A DNA stretch of 64,000 bases from Costus lasius (taxonomy: Eukaryota; Streptophyta; Magnoliopsida; Zingiberales; Costaceae): positions 25,345,439 through 25,409,438 of the forward strand of contig CM050450.1 of NCBI GenBank assembly GCA_027563935.2, written 5' to 3'. Position numbers and translations under genes: made by a program. The notes beneath the pieces were generated by a model. It did not search any database, was not told the origin of the DNA, and saw nothing but the letters and a program-made list of their open reading frames with translations. Position 1 is the first letter of the stretch. Each line of letters opens with the position of its first letter. Shown here one piece after another: positions 33,647 to 43,999 of this stretch.

Positions 33647-35566
33647 ACCTACCATGGGGATTTGACTTGGTGTCACAGGTCAAATCTCACAATGACAGAG
33701 ATTTACTCATCCTTGACTTGAGGGCATTGATACCTCTATATGGTAAGGGATGTACTTTGATACAACCTAACACTCCGCGTAACAGTGGAGTCATAACGGT
33801 TGTCATTGGGTATATCTTGAGCCATATGAGAGATTCAATGTGCCAATAGAGGATTTGCCCCTTCCCTACGGGGAAGTTTAATGTCCATGGGCCCCTACAT
33901 GGTGCATGACTAAAAGTGTGTGGCCACACCCAGGTTAAGCCTGAATAGAGTCATGACCATTGATGTTGGAATTAACAAGTGTGACACACTTGTCTGACTT
34001 GGACGATCAGCCTAGCAAAAGGACTAGAGTGTACATATATCTTGTCACAGTTTTAGGGGATGTCGTTGACGACTCTATTCCGAGGACTTGGGTAGCAATG
34101 ATGTACTGCTAGGTGCCACTCATTGCTTGTGTTGATGTAAGGTTATCACTACCAACGTTTGAGGAACCTATAGGGTCGCACACCTAGACACTCGAGATCT
34201 CGTATTGATCGAGTTGCCTATAATCGAGTCATTTGGTTGATTCGAGTCAGTTTGGGAGTCCGATGCATCGCGGATGTGTCTGATGAGTTGGAGATGATCT
34301 TTGGGATGATGTTGCGTTTTGACTTCTATTGACCCTAGTTGACCTTCGGGTGACCACATTTGACCTCGATGGACTGGGTCCAGTCGATGGGTCAAATGTC
34401 ACTGGATTTGTCTGGTTAATTGTCAACGTAATTTAAACGCAACACATGGGACCATAACTTAAGTAAATTAAATGAATATTTATATTCATTTTATTCACAA
34501 CTTAAGTCATGGGGGCCACGCACAACTTAAGTGAATATTTATATTAGATATATTCATCACTTAAGTTGCGGATCCGCATCCATTAAGCTTTAATGGATCT
34601 AGGTGCTTATTAATTATGAAAATTCGTAATTAAAAGAAGCCCTAGCCAAAAATCGTTGATAACTCTTCAACCTAGTAGTCAATACCTCTCTCCTTCTTCC
34701 CCATGGCGACACCATGGAAGAACATGCGCCCCAAGGTGGATATGCCATGTTCTTCCACCATGGATGCAAGAAAAAGGCTTGGAGCCTTCTTCCTTTCTTG
34801 ATGATCTATTCTAAGTGGGATTGGCGCAAGAGGAGATGGTATTTTCCTCTCCATGGCGCCTCCAAGGAAGGAGTGGCGCCCACATGGTGGACATGGTGTC
34901 TTCTTCTTCAAGGATCACAAGAGAAGGCTTGGAGTCTTCTTCCTTCCCTAATGGTGAATCCCTATAGTGGATTGGCGCATGTGGAAGGGCATCTTCATAC
35001 CGTGGGCGCAACTTCCATGAAGTTGGCGCATGTGGTAAAGGAAGAAGAAGAAGAGGAGTTTACAATATCTCTTCTCATCATGTTAGTGCATCTCTTTGGG
35101 GAGATTGGTGCTTATGTTGATGGAGAAGGAGATCTTCCTCATGGGCGCATCATGGTGGCGCATGCAATGAGGAAAAGTGGCTAGACAAGAGATTGACACA
35201 AGTTGTAGTGCTTCCCTCTCCTTGTGGTCAATATTCTCCCTTGATCACCTCTTTGGCGCATCTTGGAGATGGTGCTAGCAAAGAGGGCAGCAACTTAGGC
35301 AACATGATCTTCCTCCCGAAGGCTAGCACCAAGCACGGAGTGAAGAGGATCTCGAGCAGTCCATGTGTGCACGATTGTAGAGGGTGGACTCTTGTGCGCC
35401 TCTTCTTCGTCATCATCAGCCCCTAGGATTATGCGATTAAAGGTATATTTCTCTAACACATCTGGTGGATCACTCGTAAGGGTTCTTGGCTCTTAGGGTT
35501 ATCCTGTTTCGGGCCAACACTTCTGTTGTTATTAAAATTTTAAAATTGGCCCGGGGATTACCAACA
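33647..35566 (+). repeat. CopD 3' LTR, second part
   Basis: Resumes CopD LTR sequence after element E, corresponding to the 5' LTR from about 19647, and ends CCAACA at 35566. The four ACTTAAGT palindromes are at 34457, 34500, 34525 and 34559. At least eight GGCGC cores lie between 34822 and 35260. The open frame 34714-35184 is a copy of the LTR frame described above and is not a gene. Confidence 0.92.
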
Positions 35567-35669
35567 CCCCAAGTTCGAGAGCTATAAAAGTCATCACCAG
35601 AAAGTGGTGAAGGGAAGGGTTACTCCTTCGTCTTCAGGCTCTAGTGTTTACGTGGTTGAAGTCAACCTG
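35567..35669 (+). pseudogene. gag: CopC gag, part after the zinc-knuckle region
   Basis: Begins with the second CCCCA target copy, then encodes a stretch resembling the gag-protease junction of CopB (SSSGSSVYVVEVNL against TSSSGIYVTEVNL). The rest of gag, including the knuckle, was already deleted before CopD inserted. Confidence 0.72.
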
Positions 35670-37028
35670 TGATGTAGGGGCATCTTTGGGATTTACTTAT
35701 GTTTGTCTTTACCTTCATGTTCTTTCTTTAGAATAGGGGTAGCCTAGGATTTTATTTTCTTTTAAGCAATTTTAATTTCCTTAATGATGTAGTAGGTTGT
35801 TTATAGCCTAGGGTTTATTGCACCTGTAATTCACTACAAGGCACCAACTCCTTCCCAAGACTCAAGATCAACCCTCCATCTAGCTCTTCAATGATGCAAT
35901 CAAGATCCACCATCCAACAAAGCAACAATCCACTTGAGATCAGCCCTCCATCCAACTCTTCAAGATCAAGCAATATCCACCATCCATCAAAGGTTTCATC
36001 CATTTTGGCGCCATCTCCAAAGACCACTATGCCACTTGGATGCCACCTCAATCCACCTCATCATGATGACATGGATTGGTGCCCAAACCAGCCACAAAAT
36101 CCCAAAGGCGCCACTTCCAAACTCAAAGCTCAAATCAGCCTCCATTCTCCACCAATGGGGATCAAAGCACCCTTTCATCCACCAATAAGAAGCCATGCAC
36201 AAACCAGCCCCTTCATGCATTAATTGGACACTTGCATGCACCCCTAGCATGCAACCAATGCATGCAAAGCTTCCACCAGCAACTAGAGACGCCAAGAGGG
36301 GGATCCATCTACTCCATCCATTCAAAATCAACAGCAATCCAAGCCATTAATTCAAAATTCAGCAAGGGCTATTTTTGTAACTTCAACCATGTAAACGTTG
36401 TGGGAAGGAGAGGGTTTTCACTTGCACTGGAGTCTATTGTTTTTGGATGAAAAAAGGATTCTGATGGATGCATGAGCATTTTGTGGTTTGGTGGATTCCA
36501 ACCAATTATCTCCTCTTCCCCTTCTCTTCCTCTTGAGCGAGCTTCCCCTTCACCTTTCTCTTCTCTTCCCAACCGAGACCCCTTCTCCACCTTCATTCTC
36601 TTCTTCTCTTGAGGGCCTCACGCATGTGGACATCAGCAAGCTTCAAGTGGACATCTTCCATCCTCAACGCCAAGCAAAAGGAAGAACTTTGAAGCCATGA
36701 TCAAGAACACTTAAGGACTTCTTTGTTATAGTTTAAGGGGATTTTGGAGATACATGTATTTCGTCCTCCCCTAGTTCTTATGGTTTGTAGGTTATTTAAT
36801 TAAACCCCCATACTTAGCCTCATCGCCAGGATTCAGGAGCGAGGACAAAGAAAGGGGTTTAGGCCCCTTCCCTAATAGGGGCTGCAAGGTGATCTCTACC
36901 CTTTTCTTCCCTTATTTGCTTACTTGCATATTTTCTTATTAGAACCGCATGCTAGTTCTCTGATGTTTTTGAGCTCCATACCTATAGACGATCTTAGGTT
37001 TCAACCCTTATAGTCATCCCCTACTTCA
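35670..37028. repeat. Solo LTR of an unassigned family (1359 bp)
   Basis: Begins TGATGTAGGGG and ends CCCCTACTTCA, an imperfect terminal inverted repeat with TG/CA ends, flanked by perfect target duplications ACCTG (35665-35669 and 37029-37033). The two flanks join to restore the CopC gag-protease frame region. No second LTR, primer site or coding domain is present. An internal direct repeat of about 65 bp lies near 35865-36000. Frames inside (for example 35891-36223, 36076-36450) have no recognisable domain. Confidence 0.8.
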
Positions 37029-37033
37029 ACCTG

Positions 37034-37801
37034 TCTACTTCAAACACATGGGTACTTGATACAGCGTGTGGAGCGAATATTTGTACAAGTATGCAAGGGC
37101 TCAAGCGAGGTAGGGCTGTGCGACCGGGAGAGATTGATCTTCGAGTTGGTAACGACGCACAGGTTGTCGCTATGACCATGGGAGATCTCACTCTCTCGCT
37201 GCAGTCGGGACTTCAACTGGAACTCGAGCATTGTTACTATATACTATCGATTACCAAGAACATCATATCCATTCATGCTTTAGTGTGGAAAGGATTTAGT
37301 TTTGCAATCAAAGAGAACACCTGTTCTTTTTCATTGGCAAACGTGTTCTATGGGTCCAGTACACTGTGTAATGGGCTATATGCCTTGGATATGCAAAGTT
37401 CCATGCGCAACGTAATTAATAAAAGGATCAAGTTAAGTGGTTTCAACAATACTTATCTTTGGCACTATCATTTAGGGCACATCAACAAGAATCACATCTA
37501 ACAATTTCATGCAAGTGGGTTCTTGAATTCAGATTACTCTGAGGAATTTAATGCTTGCAAGCCTTGTTTATTCGGCAAAATGACAAAGGCGCCATTCACC
37601 AAGAAAGGTGAGAGGGCCACCGGTTTGTTGGATCTCATATACAATGATGTGTGTGGACCATTCAACAAACTAGCCAGAGGTGGGTTTGTATACTTTATCA
37701 CATTTACTGACAACTTCAATAGATATGGTTATGTCTACCTTATGAGACATAAGTCTGCATCCTTGGAGAAATTCAAGGAGTTCAAGACTGAAGTAGGGAA
37801 C
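37034..37801 (+). pseudogene. pol: CopC protease to integrase N-terminal half
   Basis: Starts at the WVLDTACGANIC protease motif, runs through the integrase zinc finger (HYHLGH and CKPC) and the first catalytic Asp (IYNDVCGPF), and stops at KEFKTEVGN where a reversed LTR begins. One in-frame stop, TAA at 37499. The domain order matches CopA. The second catalytic Asp and the Glu are missing: about 370 bp found in CopB (12949-13318) are absent here. Confidence 0.88.
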
Positions 37802-39185
37802 TGATGCATCCGCAAGTGCATGGATTTATTGAAGTAATAAAATAAGATATCGTTCCTAACGAGGATCTGGCGGTCAAGTATCGATTACACAATTCGTTTA
37901 TATCTAGATGGATCAATTTGTGATTTTGTGTGAACTCTAAGTGCGAAAAGCAACAAAGGTAGCGTTTTAGGGTAAAAATCAGTTTTTAAGAGGTCGGGAC
38001 TTACGGTTTCACCACACTGACAATTATGAATTTAATAAAAATTAATCCTTGAACAGAATATTATAGTAATGAAAGAGTTTTTTCCTAAGGTGTAGATTAC
38101 TTCCTCCCGAAGCGTAATCTGGTACCTAGCTATGCTAACTCACTACTCTCGTGACAATTAACACAACTAGGCCCATTAAGTTCTGTGAAAAACCTTGAAA
38201 TCCTTCAAACGAATCCAAACTACTCTCGTGATTGGATTCATAGGTTTGAAAAGAATAGTTCCGACGTTACGATTCACCTCTCGGCTCTTCTCGTAACGTC
38301 TAAGACGTAAACATACTTGGCCAGAGTAAATCACATAAATAACATACTTCAAATCAAATCAATACTGTAAAATATCTTATCAAAGACTAAAAATATAGAT
38401 TTTAATCCATAAACGTCAGCGGACTATATCCCTAATCCCGAAAACAAGTTTACTCGCTCATGTTCAAAGAAAACAGCATGTATCTTGTTGAAACTTGTAT
38501 TGAATCCTAATAAAAATACAAGAAATCACTAGACAAGTAATCAGAAATGCATCCCCTCGATCTGGAGATGAAGATGAAGTGTCTAATTCTCCCTTTGTGT
38601 GAATTTCCTGCTTGAATTTGGCTCTGGAAGTGAATTTCGCCCTAGCCGCCGCCTCTGTTCATGTTCTCCCAAAAAAGTCTCTCTTGCCCTCCACAAATTC
38701 TTCCTTTTATAGTTTAATCGATTCAGAACCCTTCAAGGAAGAATTCTGAAGAGTTTGGTTCAATTCTGACTCAATTCGGGGTCGAATGAAGTGAAAAAAA
38801 TGGTAAAGGCGGAAAAACTCATGGCCCGTGAACTGTTCACAGTTGCGGCCGTGAAAGTTTTTGTGAACTAAAACTTGTGTACACAGAAAAACTCATGGCT
38901 CCTGAAGGACTCATGGCCTCACCCGTGAAAGTTTATGTTAACTTTTTAACTTAGCCGTGAAATCCACCCTTGAACGCGAAAATCATGGCTAGCCGAAAAA
39001 CTCACGATTGTGGCCATGAATGTTGTGTTTGACACTGTTTTCGCTCCAAATTTGACATGCGACCTTGTAATTTCCTTGGGAACCATGTTATGGCCTTAAA
39101 AACTCACAAAATCCATCATTTTTATGCCATTTTACCTGCATTTTTATAAAAACCAAGAAAAGTGAAGATTCCATACAAAATTTTT
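37802..39185 (-). repeat. Reversed LTR of an E/G-related family inside CopC integrase
   Basis: On the minus strand this ends with the signature of the E and G LTR ends (TTATT, then ATCCATGCACTTGCGGAT and a CA terminus at 37802). Its start resembles the E/G LTR start with the first few bases lost. It holds the perfect palindrome GTGAAC, T, GTTCAC (38828-38840) and CACGAGAGT-type repeats (plus strand ACTCTCGTGA near 38147 and 38224). No target duplication is found and about 370 bp of CopC pol are missing at the site. No coding domain. Confidence 0.72.
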
Positions 39186-41120
39186 GCAAGCTAGAGCCCA
39201 GATCAGATAAATGTGTGTTTGTGGGGTATCCTAAGGAGACCAGATGATACAACTTCTATAATCCCACTGAGGATAAAGTTTTTGTCGCCTGTGGCACTAT
39301 CTTTCTTGAGAAAGATTTTATCTTGAAAGAAGCCAGTGGGAGAAGTTTTGATTTGGACGAAGTCCATGATCATCCACAAGACATAGAGGTTGAGATAGAA
39401 CCTGAGCCACCTGCACAAGTTGTAGCCCAACCTGAGGCTCAGACACAGGGTCCACATAGGTTTGAGAGGGTACGTCATCCACCTGATCGGTATAGGTCAC
39501 TGCCGATTCAACATGATGACATTCTTATTATTGAGGATGAACCTAGGACTGATGAGGAAGCGGTCGCTAGATCAGACTCTAAGAGATGGCTGGAGGCCAT
39601 GAGGTCCGAGATGGATTCCATGTCTGCTAACCAGGTTTGGGACTTGGTTGAGACGCCTAATGGGGCAAAGCCCATGGGGTATAAATGGGTCTTGAAGAAG
39701 AAGACAGACATGGATGACAATGTGGTTACCTCCAAAGGTAGACTAGTGGCAAAAGGCTTCAGGCAGGTCCACGGGGTGGACTATGACGAAACTTTTTCGC
39801 CGGTTGTCATGTTTAAATCCATTCGGATCATGCTTGCCTTAGTTGCCTACTATGACTATGAGATCTGGCAAATGGACGTGAAGACAGCTTTCTTTAACGG
39901 AAACCTGTCAAAGGATGTGTTTATGACACAGCCTGAGGGGTTCGTTCGCCCAACCGATGCTCATAAAGTATGCAAGCTAAAGAGATCCATTTATGGATTG
40001 AAACAAGCCTCTCGAAGTTAGAATATTCATTTTGACAAAGCTATGAGAGATTATGGCTTCCTCAAGAATGAAGACGATGCATGTGTGTACAAGAAAATCA
40101 GTGGGAACTTGGTCACATTTCTGGTCTTGTATGTCGATGACATATTGCTGATCGGAAACGACATCCCTACCCTTCACGTAGTGAAGATATGGTTGGGGAA
40201 GTGTTTCGAGATGAAACATTTAGAGGAGGCTGCCTATATTCTAGGTGTGAGGATATACCGTGATAGATCCAAAAAGCTCCTTGTCCTGAGTCAGAGCATG
40301 TACATAGATAAAGTGCTGGAAAGGTTTCTCTTGGAGCAGTCAAAGAAAGGTTACCTTCCCATGAGGCACGACATTACTTTTTCCAAGAGCTAGTGTCCCT
40401 CTACATAGTCTGAGAAAGTGGAGATGAGCCTAGTCCCTTATGCATCCGCAGTGGGATCCCTCAAGTATGCCATGTTATATACAAGGCTAGACGTGACTTA
40501 TGCAGTGAGCATAACTAGTAGATACTAGTCTAAACCTGGTGTCCAGCTTTGGATAGCCATAAAGAATTGTTTGAAGTATCTAAGGAAGACAAAAGATTTA
40601 TTCCTAGTCTACAATGGACAAGAAGATCTGTATATTCAGGGATATACAGATGCTTTTTTCTAGTCAGACCCAGATGACTTCAAGTCACAGTCTGGTTATG
40701 TGTTCTTACTGAAAGGAGGTGCTGTTTACTAGAAGAGCTTCAAGCAATCCACTGTGGTAGACTCTACAATTGAAGCGGAGTATATTGCGGCTTCTGAGGC
40801 AGCCAAAGAAGCAGTTTGGATCGAGAAGTTATCTCTGAACTTCAAGTGGTTCCTAGCGCTGCCGATCCTATTGAGCTCCTTTGTGATAACAATGGTGCGA
40901 TCGCGCAGGCCAAAGAACCAAGATCACATTAGCGATCCAAACACATACTCAGGTGATTTCACTTGATCTGGGAGATCATTGATAGAGGTGACATAAAGAT
41001 ATGCAGAGTTGACATAGAGAACAATCTAGCAGACCCACTAACCAAAGCTTTGGCGCAACAGAAGCATGATGGTCATAATCGAGACATGGGGTTACGGTAC
41101 CTCAATGATAAAGGTCTGAG
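39186..41120 (+). pseudogene. pol: CopC integrase tail, RT and RNase H, many stops
   Basis: Resumes at KLEPRSDKCVFVGYP, then the GKAR-free linker, RT (WKWVLKKK region through YGLKQASRS, and VLYVDDILLIGND with intact YVDD) and RNase H (DSTIEAEY). Stops at 39246, 40019, 40391, 40406, 40526, 40661 and 40730 in one frame and at 40930 after a frameshift near 40830. Most are TAG at positions where CopA or CopB have Gln or Trp. Not functional. Confidence 0.9.
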
Positions 41121-41123
41121 TAC

Positions 41124-41134
41124 AAGTGGGAGAT
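41124..41134 (+). other. CopC polypurine tract
   Basis: AAGTGGGAGAT directly before the LTR start TGTTAG. Confidence 0.85.
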
Positions 41135-41171
41135 TGTTAGTGTTATACCTTGAGACGTATGTTTTGGTCTT

Positions 41172-42859
41172 AACTTTTGTACTACATACATTGATATTTA
41201 TGGATATCCTAACATTATCGTTGTCATGGTTTATTATACATTTGCATATATGTATGTTTACATGATGATGTCCCTCTGAGATATTTCTATCTCAATTTGC
41301 TATGTCCCGAGTCAAATACCATAGTGGATATGGGATAGCTATGGTGTGGGTGAGACTCGTATATGGGTATATCAAGAAAGATATACTGGACCAACTCACA
41401 TGAGGATTCTTCTTGGTGTCTCAAGAAGAATCTCACAGTGATAGAGTTGTAGATGTCCTTTGACTTGAGGGAGATCGTGTCTCCATGTAGTAAGGGATAT
41501 ACTTTGATACAACTTAATGCCTCGCCGTAAAAGGGAGGTTATAATGGTTGTCATTAGGTATGTCTTGAGCTGTGTAGAGTTGCATCTTGCCAATAGAGGA
41601 TTTGCCCGTTCCCTGCGGGGACGCTTGATGTTCATGGGATCCTATATGGTGCATGACTGAAAGTGTGTGGCTACACCCACGTTTAGCCTGAATAGAGTCA
41701 TGACCATTAACGCTGGAATAACTTTTGTACTATATACATTGATATTTATGGATATCCTAGCATTGTCGTTGTCATGGTTTATTATACATTTGCATATATG
41801 TATGTTTACATGATGATGTCCCTCTGAGATATTTCTATCTCAATTTGCTATGTCCCGAGTCAAATACCATAGTGGATATGGGATAGCTATGGTGCGGGTG
41901 AGACTCATATATGGGTATATGGGTATATCAAGAAAGATATACTGGACCAACTCACATGAGGATTCTTCTTGGTGTCTCAAGAAGAATCTCACAGTGATAG
42001 AGTTGTAGATGTCCTTTGACTTGAGGGAGATTGTGTCTCCATTTAGTAAGGGATATGCTTTGATACAACTTAATGCCTCGCCGTAAAAGGGAGGTTATAA
42101 TGGTTGTCATTAGGTATGTCTTGAGCTGTGTAGAGTTGCATCTTGCCAATAGAGGATTTGCCCGTTCCCTGCGGGGACGCTTGATGTCCATGGGCTCCTA
42201 TATGGTGCATGACTGAAAGTGTGTGGCCACACCCAGGTTTAGCCTGAATAGAGTCATGACCATTAACGCTGGAATAACTTTTGTACTACATACATTGATA
42301 TTTATGGATATCCTAGCATTGTCATTGTCATGGTTTATTATACATTTGCATATATGTATGTTTACATGATGATGTCCCTCTGAGATATTTCTATCTCAAT
42401 TTGCTATGTCCCGAGTCAAATACCATAGTGGATATGGGATAGCTATGGTGCGGGTGAGACTCGTATATGTGCTAGTTAGCATGGATTGCTTAACGCAGGC
42501 ATATGGGTATATCAAGAAAGATATACTGGACCAACTCACATGAGGATTCTTCTTGGTGTCTTAAGAAGAATCTCACAGTGATAGAGTTGTAGATGTCCTT
42601 TGACTTGAGGGAGATTGTGTCTCCATGTAATAAGGGATATGCTTTGATACAACTTAATGTCTCGCCGTAAAAGGGAGGTTATAATGGTTGTCATTGGGTA
42701 TGTCTTGAGCTGTGTAGAGTTGCATCTTACCAATAGAGGATTTGCCCGTTCCCTGTGGGGACGCTTGATGTCCATGGGCTCCTATATGGTGCATGACAGA
42801 AAGTGTGTGGCCACACCCAGGTTTAGCCTGAATAGAGTCATGACCATTAACGCTGGAAT
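41172..42859 (+). repeat. Three tandem copies of a 548-584-bp LTR segment
   Basis: Copies 41172-41719, 41720-42275 and 42276-42859 each begin AACTTTTGTACT and end CGCTGGAAT. The first two lack about 30 bp (around the text found at 42470-42500) that the third and the CopD LTR keep. They also explain the three nearly identical 79-codon minus-strand frames, which are not genes. Confidence 0.9.
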
Positions 42860-43393
42860 AAACAAGTGTGACATGCTTGTCCAACTTAAACAATCAGCCT
42901 GGCAAAGAGACATGTATACTTATATATCTGATCACAGATTCAGGTTGTCAATGGCGACATTTATTCTGATGACTTTGATAGTGGTGATGCACTGCTAGGT
43001 GCCACTCACTGCTTGTGATGATGAGGTCATCACTACCAACGTAAGAGGGATCTACTGGGTCACACACCTAGACACTAGAGACTCCGTATTGATCAGATAG
43101 CCTCAGATTGAATTTATGGATGTTTCAGATATGTTTGGGAGTATTGTTGTGTTTGAAGATGGCCTATATGGAGTTTCTGTTATGCTCTAACCTTGGTTGA
43201 CTCCTTGGGTAACCTCGGGTAACATCGATAGACTAGGTCTAGTCGATGGTCAAAACTCGGATGTTGCGATGAATTAATTGGAGCAATTTTGCATTTGTTT
43301 TAGCGTAACAGTATGGCCGATGACTTAAGTGCAAAATTAATATATTGAATATTTATATTGCGGCTTAAGTGGACAGGGCACGCTACTAAACTC

Positions 43394-43400
43394 TATATAG
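43394..43400 (+). promoter_or_regulatory. TATA box of CopC 3' LTR
   Basis: TATATAG about 600 bp before the LTR end, downstream of an ACTTAAGT-like word, similar in position to the CopB TATA box. Confidence 0.45.
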
Positions 43401-43999
43401 ATGGGGCTTGGAGTGCATATCACAGATGTACTCGCATATAGCAAACCCTAGCAACCTAGAATTCCATCCCCTACTCATAACCTAGCCGCCCTTCCTGTTA
43501 TTGGCGCCTCAAGCATTGTTGTCACCCCTCTTCTCCCTTGGCGACAACACTCTTTTCTTGGCACAAGAAGGTGTTAAGGGTCTCCTTCTTCTTCCTTGGT
43601 GCCTTCATTTGTGGTGGCGCATCTCTAGAAGAAGAAGGGCAGCATACAAGTTGGCGCATCCTTTGGTGATTGGCGCAACTTGAAGATGAGCACCTTGGCA
43701 CAACCTTCTAGTGTTGGCGCAAGCAAGGTGACTCTCTCCCTTTGGCGTGGATCTCCTCTCCCGAAGCTAGCACGTGTGTGGAGTGGAGGAGTCTCGAGGC
43801 AGTTCGTGTGTGCATGAACATAGAGGATAGGCAATTGCGCGTCTCCAATCATCATCGTTGGCCTCAAATTTCTAGTAAGGTATACCCCCTATCACATTCA
43901 ATGTTAATATCGTAAGACGGTCCTTGTTGAATTAGGAATCCTATTTCAGGCTCGCTTCTATTATTTTCAAATTTTAAAATAGCTCGGGGATTCCGAATA

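Larger units (their letters stand above)
19353..35566 (+). mobile_element. CopD: decayed Ty1/copia element with nested element E
   Basis: Bounded by perfect 5-bp target duplications CCCCA (19348-19352 and 35567-35571). 5' LTR 19353-21566, internal region 21567-25981, 3' LTR 25982-26278 plus 33647-35566, the latter split by element E. LTR divergence is about 4 percent by hand count. Its gag-pol is a remnant, so it has long been immobile on its own. Confidence 0.93.
17183..43999 (+). mobile_element. CopC: old, four-times-interrupted Ty1/copia element
   Basis: Dispersed parts in one orientation add up to a single copia element: 5' LTR tail (17183-17409), primer site, leader, gag start (19273-19352), later gag (35567-35669), protease-integrase (37034-37801), integrase end to RNase H (39186-41120), polypurine tract and 3' LTR (41135-43999). 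Insertions are CopB in its 5' LTR, CopD and a solo LTR in the gag/protease region and a reversed LTR in integrase. The two visible LTR ends differ at roughly 13 percent of positions, the oldest value among the copia elements here. Confidence 0.88.
41135..43999 (+). repeat. CopC 3' LTR enlarged by an internal triplication (2865 bp)
   Basis: Starts TGTTAG and ends CCGAATA (CA changed to TA) at 43999. It exceeds the CopB and CopD LTRs because a segment of about 550 bp is present three times. A TATA box lies at 43394-43400 and several TTGGCGCA words near 43655-43745. At 44000 the sequence enters GypF integrase. Confidence 0.9.

Noticed and set aside
35891..36450. Frames of 110 and 124 codons inside the solo LTR
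   Set aside because: Low-complexity Pro/Ser/His-rich translation of CCA/TCA-rich DNA; no second copy to test and no domain.
41396..42775. Three 79-codon minus-strand frames
   Set aside because: Produced by the LTR triplication; no domain and also matched by CopD LTR sequence that does not keep the frame.
41135..42860. CRISPR-like or satellite array
   Set aside because: Only three long adjoining copies without spacers, all within one LTR.
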